From Bacillus paramycoides (GTDB lineage: Bacteria > Bacillota > Bacilli > Bacillales > Bacillaceae_G): a stretch of 64,000 nucleotides of DNA. A program made the translations under genes and the position numbers. This document shows, one piece after another, positions 47,088 through 63,972 of the stretch (within the stretch, counting starts at the first letter, position 1; every line of letters starts with the position of its first letter). The notes beneath the pieces are model-generated. The model was not told the DNA's origin. It saw nothing but the letters and a program-made list of their open reading frames with translations, and did no database searches. The stretch spans positions 174,405 to 238,404 of the forward strand of contig NZ_MAOI01000069.1 in NCBI RefSeq assembly GCF_001884235.1, in the 5' to 3' direction.

Positions 47088-47330
47088 AGATAGGGATAAG
47101 TACCTTTTTCATACCTTATATAGCGAACTGAGGATGGTGTAAGCTCAGGATAAGGAGATAATGGGAATATCACCCTGGAGTTCCACGCTGAACATTTGTA
47201 GTAAGCGTAGGCGTATATTCGCGTTAAGAATATAAAGAGGATCCTATACATTTGTATATGGTCTACTAGGGTGGTACCGCGGGAGACTTTCTCGTCCCTT
47301 TTTGGGATGAGAAAGTCTCTTTTTTATTCC
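47088..47330 (+). promoter_or_regulatory. T-box riboswitch, isoleucine-specific, upstream of ileS
   Basis: The T-box sequence AGGGTGGTACCGCG is at 47268-47281. It is followed by a terminator with arms GAGACTTTCTC / GAGAAAGTCTC (about 47283-47322) and a run of Ts. The specifier ATC (Ile) is at 47169-47171 in GGGAATATCACCC, within Stem I. Uncharged tRNA-Ile is expected to favour the antiterminator and switch on ileS. Confidence 0.95.
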
Positions 47331-47374
47331 GTTTTTTAAGGTCTTTCTTTTATACATTCAAGGAGGAATTGAGC

Positions 47375-50140
47375 ATGGAGTACAAAAATACATTACTAAT
47401 GCCAAAAACAGAATTCCCTATGCGTGGGAATTTACCAAAACGCGAGCCTGCAATGCAAGAAAAATGGGCTGAAATGAACATTTATGAAAAAGTGCAAGAG
47501 CATACAAAGGGTCGTCCTTTATTTGTACTGCATGATGGACCTCCATATGCGAATGGTGACATTCATATGGGACACGCGTTGAATAAAGTGTTAAAAGACT
47601 TTATCGTTCGCTTTAAATCAATGACAGGATACTGTGCACCATATGTGCCAGGTTGGGATACACACGGTTTACCAATTGAACAGGCTTTAACGAATAAAGG
47701 TGTAAAGCGTAAAGAAATGACAGTTGCTGAGTTCCGTAAGTTATGTGCAGAGTATGCATATGAACAAGTAGAACGTCAACGTGAACAATTTAAGCGTCTA
47801 GGTGTACGTGCAGATTGGGACAATCCATATATTACTTTAGAGCCAGCTTATGAAGCACAACAAATTAAAGTGTTTGGTGACATGGCGAAAAAAGGTTATA
47901 TCTATAAAGGACAAAAACCAGTTTATTGGTCTCCAACGAGTGAATCAGCTTTAGCAGAAGCTGAAATTGAATATCAAGATAAAAAATCAGCATCTATTTA
48001 CGTAGCATTCCCTGTAAAAGACGGAAAGAACGTATTAGAAGGCGACGAAAAATTCATTATCTGGACAACAACACCTTGGACGTTACCTGCAAACTTAGGT
48101 ATTTCTGTTCACCCAGAACTTGAATACAGCATTGTAAAAGTAAATGATGAAAAATATATCATTGCTTCTGAACTATTTGAGACAGTTGTAAAAACGTTAG
48201 AGTGGGAAAATGCTGAAGTTGTGAAAACGGTAAAAGGTAGCGAACTTGAGTATACAGTTGCAAAACATCCATTCTACGATCGTGATTCATTAGTTATGCT
48301 AGGAGATCACGTAACAACAGATGCAGGTACAGGTTGTGTTCATACAGCACCAGGACACGGGGAAGATGACTTCGTTGTTGGTAAAAAGTATGGATTAGAA
48401 GTACTTTGCCCAGTTGATGATAAAGGTGTATTAACAAATGAAGCACCTGGATTTGAAGGCTTATTCTATGATAAAGCTAACAAGCCAATTACAGAAAAAT
48501 TAGAAGAAGTAGGCGCGTTACTGAAACTAACATTCATTTCGCATTCATATCCACATGATTGGAGAACGAAAAAACCAATTATTTTCCGTGCGACAGCACA
48601 GTGGTTTGCATCTATTGAAGCATTCCGTAAAGAGTTATTAGAAGCTGTTGCGGAAACAAAATGGGTACCAGCATGGGGAGAAACTCGTCTTCATAATATG
48701 GTTCGTGACCGTGGTGACTGGTGTATTTCTCGTCAGCGTGCATGGGGTGTGCCAATTCCTGTATTCTATGCAGAGAATGGTGATCCAATTATTACGGATG
48801 AAACAATTAACCACGTAGCAGATTTATTCCGTGAACACGGTTCTAACGTATGGTTCGAGCGTGAAGCGAAAGATCTATTACCAAAAGGATTTACACATCC
48901 AGGTAGCCCAAATGGTGAATTCCGTAAAGAAACAGACATTATGGATGTATGGTTCGATTCAGGTTCTTCTCACCAAGCGGTATTAGAAGAGCGTGATGAC
49001 CTACAACGCCCAGCAGATTTATATTTAGAAGGATCTGACCAGTATCGTGGTTGGTTTAACTCTTCATTATCAACAGCGGTTGCTGTAACAGGTAAAGCTC
49101 CATATAAAGGCGTACTAAGCCATGGTTTCGTATTAGATGGTGAAGGACGTAAAATGAGTAAGTCGATCGGAAACATCGTCGTACCGAAGAAAATTATGGA
49201 TCAATTAGGTGGAGATATTTTACGCTTATGGGTATCTTCTGTTGACTATCAATCTGACGTACGTATTTCAGATGATATTTTAAAACAAGTAGCAGAAGTG
49301 TATCGTAAAATCCGTAATACATTCCGTTTCTTATTAGGAAACTTAGATGACTTTAAGCCAAGTGAAAATACAGTAGCGGTAGCTGAACTTCGTGAAGTAG
49401 ATCGTTACATGTTAGTGAAATTAAATGACTTAATAACAAAAGTAAAAGAAGCATATGAGACATACGACTTCGCTGCTGTATATCATGCAATTCATAACTT
49501 CTGTACAATTGATTTAAGTTCATTCTACTTAGACTTTGCAAAAGACATTTTATACATTGAAGGTGCAAACCATGAAGATCGTCGTGCAATTCAAACTGTA
49601 TTATATGATGTTCTTGTTGCATTGACGAAACTTGTAACACCAATCTTACCGCATACGGCTGATGAAGTATGGCCATACATTCCAGGTGTAACAGAAGAAA
49701 GTGTACAATTAACTGATATGCCAGAAGCTGTACAATTAGATGGTGCGGAAGAATTAAAAACAAAATGGGATGCATTTATGACATTGCGTGATGACGTATT
49801 AAAAGCGTTAGAAGTAGCTCGTAATGAAAAAGTAATCGGTAAGTCATTAAATGCAAGTATTACGCTATATCCAACTGCAGAAATGAAAACTATGTTAGAG
49901 TCTATTAGCGAAGACTTAAAGCAATTATTCATCGTTTCTGAGTATAAACTTGGTGGCATGATGGAAGAAGCGCCAGCAGATGCACCGAAGTATGAGCATA
50001 CAGCGGTTGTTGTTGCTCAAGCAACTGGTGAAACATGTGAACGTTGTTGGGTAGTTTCAGAAACAATTGGTAAAGATGCTGAACATGAAACATTATGTGA
50101 GCGTTGTGCAACAGTTGTTAAAGAAAACTATGTAAAATAA
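47375..50140 (+). CDS. ileS: Isoleucyl-tRNA synthetase
   Basis: IleRS charges tRNA-Ile. ATG 47375 after AAGGAGGAA gives 921 residues; an in-frame TTG at 47369 sits at the ribosome site. The class I HIGH motif is [12 protein letters not shown] (about residues 57-68) and KMSKS is near residues 592-596. The editing domain CP1 includes [14 protein letters not shown] and [17 protein letters not shown]-terminal zinc-binding cysteines are CERC (near 887) and CERC (near 908). This is the zinc-containing, mupirocin-sensitive type, by family. Confidence 0.97.
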   Translation: MEYKNTLLMPKTEFPMRGNLPKREPAMQEKWAEMNIYEKVQEHTKGRPLFVLHDGPPYANGDIHMGHALNKVLKDFIVRFKSMTGYCAPYVPGWDTHGLPIEQALTNKGVKRKEMTVAEFRKLCAEYAYEQVERQREQFKRLGVRADWDNPYITLEPAYEAQQIKVFGDMAKKGYIYKGQKPVYWSPTSESALAEAEIEYQDKKSASIYVAFPVKDGKNVLEGDEKFIIWTTTPWTLPANLGISVHPELEYSIVKVNDEKYIIASELFETVVKTLEWENAEVVKTVKGSELEYTVAKHPFYDRDSLVMLGDHVTTDAGTGCVHTAPGHGEDDFVVGKKYGLEVLCPVDDKGVLTNEAPGFEGLFYDKANKPITEKLEEVGALLKLTFISHSYPHDWRTKKPIIFRATAQWFASIEAFRKELLEAVAETKWVPAWGETRLHNMVRDRGDWCISRQRAWGVPIPVFYAENGDPIITDETINHVADLFREHGSNVWFEREAKDLLPKGFTHPGSPNGEFRKETDIMDVWFDSGSSHQAVLEERDDLQRPADLYLEGSDQYRGWFNSSLSTAVAVTGKAPYKGVLSHGFVLDGEGRKMSKSIGNIVVPKKIMDQLGGDILRLWVSSVDYQSDVRISDDILKQVAEVYRKIRNTFRFLLGNLDDFKPSENTVAVAELREVDRYMLVKLNDLITKVKEAYETYDFAAVYHAIHNFCTIDLSSFYLDFAKDILYIEGANHEDRRAIQTVLYDVLVALTKLVTPILPHTADEVWPYIPGVTEESVQLTDMPEAVQLDGAEELKTKWDAFMTLRDDVLKALEVARNEKVIGKSLNASITLYPTAEMKTMLESISEDLKQLFIVSEYKLGGMMEEAPADAPKYEHTAVVVAQATGETCERCWVVSETIGKDAEHETLCERCATVVKENYVK

Positions 50141-50181
50141 TAAAAAAACTGACTGTGCGTAAGTGCAGTCAGTTTTTTTAT
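50141..50181 (+). terminator. Terminator after ileS
   Basis: AAAAAAACTGACTG pairs with CAGTCAGTTTTTTT around a ten-base loop. Confidence 0.9.
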
Positions 50182-50297
50182 TGATGATATATTAAAATAA
50201 CTTTCACTCTCTTTCCTATGAAGGAAAAATGTGTGTGAGGTAAGCATAGAAATTTCGGACACACTAATCGTACATTGCAGCTGGGAGGAATGTACAC

Positions 50298-50627
50298 GTG
50301 AATGAAATTTATATGGAAATAAAAGAAGAATTACAATTGATGAGAAAAGAGTTGCAAGAGAGATTGGCTAAAGAAGTAATGCACACATATTATATGGAAT
50401 TTGGGCAAGAACTTGGATATGAAATAAAGGAAGAGACAAAGAAAAAATTGCTATTACATGATATAAAAGAGGATTTAAAAGATGTAGAACGTGCATTGTT
50501 TAAAATGGAAATAGATATGTACGCTATTTGTGAAGAAACAGGGAGAGTAATTTCGGTAAAACAAATGAAAACGATGCCGACTGCCCGTACCATTCATGAA
50601 TTTTTCTATGAAAAAGTAAATGTATGA
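50298..50627 (+). CDS. ylyA: TraR/DksA-like protein, YlyA-related
   Basis: The 109-residue helical protein ends with a DksA/TraR-like tail (MYAICEETGRVISVKQMKTMPTARTIHEF). Only one of the zinc cysteines is kept. Position between ileS and lspA matches B. subtilis ylyA (about 127 residues), which binds RNA polymerase and tunes sigma-G-dependent germination genes. GTG 50298 follows GGGAGGA with good spacing; a later in-frame ATG at 50313 is possible. Function by analogy only. Confidence 0.75.
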   Translation: MNEIYMEIKEELQLMRKELQERLAKEVMHTYYMEFGQELGYEIKEETKKKLLLHDIKEDLKDVERALFKMEIDMYAICEETGRVISVKQMKTMPTARTIHEFFYEKVNV

Positions 50628-50694
50628 ATGTGCACAACGATATTATATTACCTTTTTTTAATTTATTTTATTCTTCTATAAAGGTTCATTGTGA

Positions 50695-51210
<516 letters not shown>

Positions 51211-51214
51211 TTGA

Positions 51215-52123
51215 ATGAGTGAAGTAGTACAAGTAACAGTTGCAGAAGAACAAAAAAGCGAGCGAATTGATAAATTCGTTGCAGAAATAAACAGTGAATG
51301 GTCACGTTCACAAGTACAGCAATGGATTAAAGATGATGTTGTAACAGTTAATGGGAAATCGGTAAAAGTAAATTATAAAGTTAAAGAAAATGATGAAATT
51401 ACAGTAACGATTCCTGATCCGGAAGAGTTAGATATTCAAGCAGAAGATATGAACTTAGAAATTTATTATGAAGATGCAGATGTACTTGTTGTAAATAAGC
51501 CACGTGGTATGGTTGTACATCCAGCACCAGGTCATACAAGTGGTACACTTGTGAACGGTCTTATGCACCACTGTACAGATCTATCAGGCATTAACGGTGT
51601 AATGCGTCCTGGTATCGTGCATCGTATTGATAAAGATACATCTGGCCTATTAATGGTTGCTAAAAATGATATGGCGCACGAATCACTTGTAAATCAACTT
51701 GTAGCAAAAACAGTAACAAGACGTTATAAAGCGATTGTGCACGGTGTTATTCCGCATGATAAAGGAACTATCGATGCTCCGATTGCTCGTGATAAGAAAG
51801 AACGTCAAAGTATGACGGTTGATGAAAATGGTAAGAACGCTGTTACACATTTCCAAGTATTAGAGCGATTTAAAGATTTCACACTTGTAGAATGTCGCTT
51901 AGAAACAGGACGTACACATCAAATTCGTGTTCATATGAAATATATTGGCTATCCACTTGCAGGAGATCCAAAGTATGGTCCGAAGAAAACGTTAGATATG
52001 AATGGACAAGCACTTCATGCAGGTATTTTAGGGTTTGACCATCCTCGTACTGGTGAATATATTCAGTTTGAGGCACCGATTCCAGAAGTGTTTGAAGATG
52101 CATTAAATATTTTACGAAAATAG
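51215..52123 (+). CDS. rluD: RluD-family ribosomal large subunit pseudouridine synthase
   Basis: The 302-residue protein (YlyB in B. subtilis) has an S4 domain (about 15-70) and an RluA/RluD catalytic domain. The catalytic Asp139 is in HRIDKDTSGLL. RTHQIRVHMKYIGYPLAGDPKYG is the C-terminal signature. It probably makes pseudouridines in helix 69 of 23S rRNA, by family; the exact sites are not proven. It lies close after lspA. The pyr promoter begins three bases after its stop. Confidence 0.93.
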   Translation: MSEVVQVTVAEEQKSERIDKFVAEINSEWSRSQVQQWIKDDVVTVNGKSVKVNYKVKENDEITVTIPDPEELDIQAEDMNLEIYYEDADVLVVNKPRGMVVHPAPGHTSGTLVNGLMHHCTDLSGINGVMRPGIVHRIDKDTSGLLMVAKNDMAHESLVNQLVAKTVTRRYKAIVHGVIPHDKGTIDAPIARDKKERQSMTVDENGKNAVTHFQVLERFKDFTLVECRLETGRTHQIRVHMKYIGYPLAGDPKYGPKKTLDMNGQALHAGILGFDHPRTGEYIQFEAPIPEVFEDALNILRK

Positions 52124-52125
52124 TA

Positions 52126-52154
52126 TTGACAAATCATTAGAAAACTGAGATACT
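52126..52154 (+). promoter_or_regulatory. pyr operon promoter
   Basis: TTGACA (52126-52131), 17 bases, GATACT (52149-52154), starting right after the rluD stop. The transcript would begin near 52161. Confidence 0.75.
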
Positions 52155-52160
52155 GACAAC

Positions 52161-52283
52161 AGTTAAATAATGATCCTTTAACACAGCCCCGTGAGGTTGA
52201 GAAGGTAACGGTTTGAAATACTTAGGGTATGCTGTACCCTTTTTTCAAAAGTCCTCTCGCACACGCTGAGAGGACTTTTTTTA
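52161..52283 (+). promoter_or_regulatory. PyrR attenuator 1 (pyrR leader)
   Basis: The PyrR-binding loop AGCCCCGTGAGGTT (52185-52198) matches ARUCCNGNGAGGYU except C for U at position 3. The terminator arms AAAAGTCCTCTC (52247-52258) and GAGAGGACTTTT (52268-52279) are followed by Ts. UMP-loaded PyrR should favour termination. Confidence 0.9.
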
Positions 52284-52324
52284 TACCATTACTCTCACGC
52301 AAGAAAAAGAGCTTGGAGGTGTAG

Positions 52325-52870
<546 letters not shown>

Positions 52871-52883
52871 AGCCCTTTTAAAT

Positions 52884-52984
52884 GTAGTCCTGTGAGGCTG
52901 CCAAAGGGTCTTGGCTTTCATATGTCAAATTTGGCATACGAAAGTATAGGACTCTTTGTGCACAGGCACAAAGAGTTTTTTTAT
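52884..52984 (+). promoter_or_regulatory. PyrR attenuator 2 (pyrR-pyrP)
   Basis: The loop AGTCCTGTGAGGCT (52886-52899) is a perfect PyrR consensus. The terminator arms ACTCTTTGTGC (52951-52961) and GCACAAAGAGT (52966-52976) precede a T-run. Confidence 0.92.
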
Positions 52985-53016
52985 TGCAAAGAATTAGACT
53001 GAAGGAGGATGTAACA

Positions 53017-54300
53017 ATGGAACAAAAGCCAGTGTTAGACGTTAATGAAGTACCGAAACCGGGAAAATGGTTATTTTTAAGTATACAACATTTGTTCGCG
53101 ATGTTTGGATCAACAGTGCTTGTTCCGTTTTTAACAGGATTGAATCCGTCAGTGGCGTTAATATCAAGTGGATTAGGAACGCTAGCGTTTCTTCTTATAA
53201 CGAAAGGTCAAGTACCAGCATATTTAGGATCATCATTCGCCTTTATTGCACCAATTATTACAGCAAAAACAGCAGGTGGACCTGGAGCGGCAATGCTTGG
53301 TGGCTTGCTAGCCGGACTTGTGTACATCTTAATCTCAATCGGAATTAAGAAGTCTGGATCAGAGTGGATTATGAAATTACTCCCACCAATCGTAGTTGGT
53401 CCGGTAGTAATGGTAATCGGTCTAGCTTTAGCACATACAGCAGTTAATATGGCGATGAACGGTGCGGATGGTAAGTATAGCTTTACACACTTTTCAGTAG
53501 CGCTAGTAACATTAGCGATTACAATTATCTGCTCTATATTCGGAAGAGGATTTTTCAGCATAATACCAGTTCTACTTGGTATCATTGGCGGATATATCTT
53601 CGCTTACTTCCAAGGGCTAGTAGATTTAAAGCCGGTTGCTGAAGCAAAATGGTTTGTTGTACCAGATTTTACAGTACCGTTTGTAACATACACTCCAGAG
53701 TTTTCATGGAAGATTGTACTTTTAATGGTACCAGTTGCACTAGTAACAATTTCAGAACATATCGGACATCAAATTGTACTTGGAAATGTTATTAAAAGAG
53801 ATTTAATTGAAAAACCAGGCTTACACCGTTCAATCTTCGGTGATGGTATAGCAACATTGATCGCATCACTAATAGGTGGACCACCGAATACAACATACGG
53901 TGAAAACATCGGTGTGCTAGCAATTACGAGAGCATACAGTGTATACTTATTCATCGGCTCAGCAGTGTTCGCAATCATGTTCGGATTTATCGGTAAGATT
54001 TCTGCACTGATTCATTCGATCCCAACACCAGTTATGGGTGGTGTATCAATCTTACTATTCGGTGTAATCGCATCAAGTGGATTACGCATGATGGTAGATG
54101 ATAAAACAGACTTAAGTGACAAACGAAACTTAATGATTGCATCAGTAATACTAGTAATCGGTATTGGTGGAGCGGTACTTCACGTAGGAGAATCGTTCCA
54201 AGTAGAAGGAATGGCACTAGCAGCAATTGTAGGCGTACTGTTAAATCTACTACTACCGGAAACGAAACAAATAAAACAATCTAAGCAGATTGCTTCATAA
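53017..54300 (+). CDS. pyrP: Uracil permease
   Basis: PyrP imports uracil with protons. ATG 53017 after GAAGGAGGATG gives 427 residues; the in-frame extension to 52984 lies in the attenuator T-run. It is an NCS2 (UraA) family protein with about 12-14 membrane segments. Signature stretches are GSSFAFIAPI, LVTISEHIGHQIVLGNV and GGPPNTTYGENIGVLAITRAYSV, which carry the substrate and proton-coupling His/Glu residues. It is flanked by PyrR attenuators 2 and 3. Confidence 0.95.
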   Translation: MEQKPVLDVNEVPKPGKWLFLSIQHLFAMFGSTVLVPFLTGLNPSVALISSGLGTLAFLLITKGQVPAYLGSSFAFIAPIITAKTAGGPGAAMLGGLLAGLVYILISIGIKKSGSEWIMKLLPPIVVGPVVMVIGLALAHTAVNMAMNGADGKYSFTHFSVALVTLAITIICSIFGRGFFSIIPVLLGIIGGYIFAYFQGLVDLKPVAEAKWFVVPDFTVPFVTYTPEFSWKIVLLMVPVALVTISEHIGHQIVLGNVIKRDLIEKPGLHRSIFGDGIATLIASLIGGPPNTTYGENIGVLAITRAYSVYLFIGSAVFAIMFGFIGKISALIHSIPTPVMGGVSILLFGVIASSGLRMMVDDKTDLSDKRNLMIASVILVIGIGGAVLHVGESFQVEGMALAAIVGVLLNLLLPETKQIKQSKQIAS

Positions 54301-54314
54301 TAATAACCTTTTAA

Positions 54315-54386
54315 TTCAGTCCTGTGAGACCGGAAAGGGTGGCTTCTTTCTTGCACCCTAGTCTCACACGACTAGGGTATTTTTAT
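54315..54386 (+). promoter_or_regulatory. PyrR attenuator 3 (pyrP-pyrB)
   Basis: The loop AGTCCTGTGAGACC (54318-54331) keeps AGTCCTGTGAG but ends ACC rather than GYU. The terminator arms ACCCTAGTC (54355-54363) and GACTAGGGT (54370-54378) are followed by ATTTTT. Confidence 0.85.
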
Positions 54387-54424
54387 GCAAAGGTTGTTAT
54401 AAAAATACAAAAGTGGTAACATAA

Positions 54425-56629
<2,205 letters not shown>

Positions 56630-56633
<4 letters not shown>

Positions 56634-57727
56634 AAAGACAACTTATCTTAGAAGATGGAACAGTATTAATTGGAAAAGGTTTCGGAGGAGAAATCGAAAA
56701 GTCAGGTGAGGTTGTATTTACAACAGGAATGACTGGATATCAAGAAACATTATCTGATCCATCATATTGCGGTCAAATCGTAACATTCACGTACCCATTA
56801 ATCGGAAACTACGGCATCAACCGTGACGATTTTGAATCGATTCACCCATCTGTAAATGGTTTAATCGTAAACGAAATTTGTGATCACCCATCAAACTTCC
56901 GTAATGAAATTTCGTTAAATGATTACTTAAAAGAAAGAAACATCCCAGGGTTAGCAGGAATTGATACGAGAAAATTAACAAGAAAAATTCGTCAATACGG
57001 TACATTACGTGGACGTCTATGTAACATGGATGTAGATGTAGAATACATCGTGAGCCAATTAAAAGCGACAGTATTTACAGATCACGTGAAACGCGTATCA
57101 ACGAAAGATCCATACCCAAGTCCAGGCCGTGGACACCGAGTTGTACTTGTAGACTTCGGAATGAAACATGGTATTTTACGAGAATTAAATAAGCGTGACT
57201 GTGATGTAATTGTAGTACCTTACAATACAACAGCAGAAGAGATTTTACGCCTTAGCCCAGATGGAATTATGTTAAGTAATGGACCTGGGGATCCAAAAGA
57301 TGTACCAGAAGCAATTGAAATGTTAAAAGAAATCATCGGTAAAGTTCCTTTATTCGGGATTTGCTTAGGACATCAATTATTCGCTCTAGCATCTGGTGCG
57401 AATACAAGTAAGTTGAAATTCGGTCACCGTGGTTTAAATCACCCAGTAAAACACCTTGCAACTGGAAAAGTAGCAATTACATCTCAAAACCATGGTTACG
57501 CAGTAGAAGAAGAGTCAGTTAAAAATACAGATCTTGAAATTACGCATGTTGCTTTAAACGACGGAACAGTAGAGGGTCTTAGTCATAAGAAGTTCCCTGC
57601 ATTTACAGTACAATACCATCCAGAAGCTTCAGCAGGACCAGAAGATGCAAATGATTTATTCGAAGATTTCTTAGCAATGATTGAAAACTTCAAGAAAGAA
57701 GGGGAAGAGTTATGCCAAAACGCCTAG
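56630..57727 (+). CDS. carA: Carbamoyl phosphate synthase small subunit
   Basis: CarA (PyrAA) is the glutaminase subunit that feeds ammonia to CarB. ATG 56630, in an ATGA overlap with pyrC, gives 365 residues. An in-frame ATG at 56606 is less likely because AAAGGAGAG lies between. The amidotransferase nucleophile Cys is in [13 protein letters not shown] (near residue 245), with the His/Glu pair in VQYHPEAS. It overlaps carB by 16 bases. Being in the pyr operon marks it as the pyrimidine-specific copy. Confidence 0.97.
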
Positions 57728-60700
57728 ACATTAACACAATTTTAGTAATCGGATCAGGACCAATTGTAATTGGGCAAGCAGCAGAGTTTGATTACTCTGG
57801 TACACAAGCTTGTCAATCTCTTAGAGAAGAAGGTTACAAAGTAATCCTTGTTAACTCTAACCCAGCAACAATTATGACAGATACTGCAACAGCAGATAAA
57901 GTATATATAGAACCATTAACATTAGAATTCGTAAGCCGTATCATTCGTAAAGAACGTCCAGATGCAATCCTACCAACATTAGGTGGTCAAACAGGGTTGA
58001 ATATGGCTGTTGAACTTGCGAAATCAGGCATACTTGAAGAGTGCGGAGTTGAAATTTTAGGAACAAAATTATCAGCAATCGAGCAAGCGGAGGATCGTGA
58101 TTTATTCCGTACATTAATGCAGGAATTAAATGAACCAATTCCATCTAGCACCATTATTCATACGCTAGAAGAAGCACATGAATTTGTAAAAGAAATTGGT
58201 TATCCAGTTATTGTTCGCCCAGCATTTACAATGGGGGGAACAGGTGGCGGAATCTGTAGTAATGAAGAAGAACTAATTGAAATCGTATCAGGTGGATTAA
58301 AACATAGTCCAGTAACACAATGTTTATTAGAAAAGAGCATTGCTGGTTGTAAGGAAATTGAATATGAAGTAATGCGTGATTCGAATGATAACGCGATTGT
58401 AGTATGTAATATGGAAAATATCGATCCAGTTGGGGTTCACACAGGTGATTCTATCGTTGTAGCACCGAGCCAAACATTAAGTGACCGTGAGTATCAAATG
58501 TTACGAAATACTTCATTAAGAATTATTCGTGCATTAGGAATTGAAGGTGGATGTAACGTTCAGCTTGCACTTGATCCACATAGCTTCCAATACTATGTAA
58601 TCGAAGTAAACCCGCGTGTAAGTCGTTCGTCTGCACTAGCATCTAAAGCAACTGGATATCCAATTGCGAAGCTAGCGGCGAAAATTGCAGTCGGTTTAAC
58701 ATTAGATGAAATTGTAAACCCAGTAACACAAAAAACATACGCTTGCTTCGAGCCAGCATTAGACTATGTTGTTTCAAAAATTCCACGTTGGCCATTTGAT
58801 AAGTTTGAATCAGCAAACAGAACACTTGGTACACAGATGAAGGCAACGGGTGAAGTTATGTCAATCGGACGTAACTTAGAACAATCATTATTAAAAGCGG
58901 TTCGTTCTTTAGAACTTGGTATCTATCACTTAGAATTAGATCACTTAAAAGAACTTGACAAAGAAACAATGAAAAAACGCATTATTAAAGCCGATGATGA
59001 GAGACTGTTTATTGTAGCAGAAGCAATTCGTCAAGGTGTAACGAAAGAAGAAATCAACGAATGGTGTGAAATGGACTTCTTCTTCTTACAAAAAGTTGAA
59101 AACATCGTAAACATGGAACGCAAAGTAAAAGAAAATGTAGGAAATATGGAAGTATTACAATCTGCGAAAGAAATGGGCTTCAGTGACCATTACATCGCAG
59201 CTGCTTGGAACAAAACAGAGCGTGAAATTTACGATATGCGTAAAGAAAGCAATATGACTCCTGTTTATAAAATGGTAGATACTTGTGCGGCAGAGTTTGA
59301 ATCTGCAACACCATACTACTACAGCACATATGGTGACGAGAATGAATCGATTGTAACAGATCGTAAGAGTGTAGTTGTACTAGGATCTGGTCCAATCCGT
59401 ATTGGTCAAGGTGTTGAGTTTGACTATGCAACAGTTCACTCTGTATGGGCAATTAAAGAAGCTGGATATGAGGCAATCATTGTTAATAACAACCCAGAAA
59501 CAGTTTCAACAGACTTCAGTATTTCTGACAAATTATACTTTGAACCACTAACAATCGAAGATGTAATGCACATTATCGACTTAGAAAAGCCAGAAGGTGT
59601 TATCGTCCAATTCGGTGGACAAACGGCAATTAACTTAGCTGCTAAATTAGAAGAACACGGTGTGAAAATCTTAGGAACATCACTTGAAGATTTAGACCGT
59701 GCAGAAGATCGTGATAAGTTTGAAGCAGCGTTAACGCAGCTTGGTATCCCACAACCAGTTGGTAAAACAGCAACGACTGTAGAGCAAGCGGTAGCAATCG
59801 CTGACAAAATTGGTTACCCAGTATTAGTAAGACCATCTTACGTACTTGGTGGACGTGCGATGGAAATTGTATATCGTCAAGAAGAACTGCTGCACTATAT
59901 GAAGAACGCAGTGAAAGTTCATGCGGATCACCCAGTATTAATTGACCGCTACATGGTTGGTAAAGAAATTGAAGTAGATGCAATTTCAGACGGTGAGAAT
60001 GTATTCATTCCAGGTATTATGGAACATATTGAACGCGCTGGAGTTCACTCTGGTGACTCAATTGGAGTATATCCACCACAAAGCTTATCTGAAAAATTAA
60101 AAGAACAAATTATTGAACATACAATTGCACTTGGACGAGGATTAAACATTGTTGGATTACTAAATATCCAGTTTGTAGTATTCAAAGATGAAGTGTATGT
60201 AATTGAAGTAAATCCACGTGCGAGCCGTACAGTACCATTCTTAAGTAAAATTACAGGCGTACCGATGGCGAATGTTGCAACGAAAGTTATTTTAGGTCAA
60301 AACCTTGTAGAACAAGGATATGGAACTGGCTATCACCCAGAAGAGAAGGAAGTGTATGTAAAAGCTCCAGTATTCTCATTTGCGAAACTACGCTCAGTTG
60401 ATACAACATTAGGGCCTGAAATGAAATCAACAGGTGAAGTAATGGGTAAAGACTTAACGCTTGAAAAAGCATTATACAAAGGGCTAGTTGCTTCTGGAAT
60501 TAACATTCCAACGCACGGATCAGTAATCATTACTGTAGCTGATAAAGACAAAGAAGAAGCGATGGAAATTGCAAAACGTTTCCACGAAATCGGCTATAAC
60601 TTATTAGCAACAGCTGGAACAGCACAATCGTTAGCAGAGCAAAATATTCCAGTGCAAGTTGTAAATAAAATTGATTCTGAAGAATACAACTTACTTGATA

Positions 60701-60926
60701 TTATCCGTCAAGGAAAAGCACAGTTTGTAATCAATACATTAACAAAAGGAAAACAACCAGCGCGTGATGGTTTCCGCATTCGCCGTGAATCAGTAGAAAA
60801 TGGTGTGGCTTGCTTAACATCACTTGATACAACGAGAGCAATCTTGAGAGTACTAGAATCTATGACATTCTCAGCTCATTCAATGAAAGAAATTACGCAA
60901 ACGAAGCGTCACGAGGTGGTACATGC

Positions 60927-60930
<4 letters not shown>
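57712..60930 (+). CDS. carB: Carbamoyl phosphate synthase large subunit
   Basis: CarB (PyrAB) makes carbamoyl phosphate from bicarbonate, ammonia and two ATP. The 1072 residues show two homologous ATP-grasp halves: [24 protein letters not shown] at the start and [23 protein letters not shown] near 558. Each half has its [19 protein letters not shown] / [19 protein letters not shown] metal-binding motif. The C-terminal MGS-like allosteric domain spans about 930-1072. The start overlaps carA. Confidence 0.97.
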
Positions 60931-63329
<2,399 letters not shown>

Positions 63330-63333
<4 letters not shown>

Positions 63334-63962
63334 AAAAAGAAATCGCGTCGCATTTATTAGAAATTGGAGCAGTATTTTTACAACCGAATGATCCATTCAC
63401 TTGGTCTTCTGGTATGAAATCACCAATTTATTGTGATAATCGTTTAACTTTATCTTATCCAAAAGTACGCCAAGCGATTGCAGCTGGATTAGAAGAGTTA
63501 ATTAAAGAGCACTTCCCAACTGTAGAAGTTATTGCAGGAACAGCAACTGCTGGTATTGCGCACGCTGCATGGGTAAGCGATCGTATGGATTTACCAATGT
63601 GCTACGTACGTAGTAAAGCAAAAGGACACGGTAAAGGGAACCAAATCGAAGGAAAAGCTGAAAAAGGTCAAAAAGTAGTTGTAGTAGAAGATTTAATTTC
63701 AACTGGTGGTAGTGCAATTACATGTGTAGAAGCACTTCGCGAAGCTGGTTGTGAAGTATTAGGAATCGTATCAATCTTCACATACGAGCTTGAGTCAGGA
63801 AAAGAGAAACTAGAAGCAGCAAACGTAGCATCATATTCTTTAAGTGATTACAGTGCATTAACTGAAGTTGCAGCAGAAAAAGGTATGATTGGACAAGCTG
63901 AAACGAAAAAATTACAAGAGTGGCGTAAAAATCCAGCTGACGAGGCTTGGGTTACAGCGTAA
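63330..63962 (+). CDS. pyrE: Orotate phosphoribosyltransferase
   Basis: PyrE joins orotate to PRPP, giving OMP. ATG 63330 gives 210 residues starting [38 protein letters not shown]. The PRPP-binding motif [21 protein letters not shown] is near residues 115-135, and the flexible loop [14 protein letters not shown] is present. It is the last gene of the operon and is followed by a strong GC-rich hairpin. Confidence 0.97.
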
Positions 63963-63972
63963 CACGAAAAAA

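Noticed and set aside
59180-59983. Long leucine- and histidine-rich antisense frames in carB, and similar ones in ileS, ftsZ and ylmD
   Set aside because: They are by-products of AT-rich codon bias on the opposite strand of well-conserved genes, with no ribosome sites.
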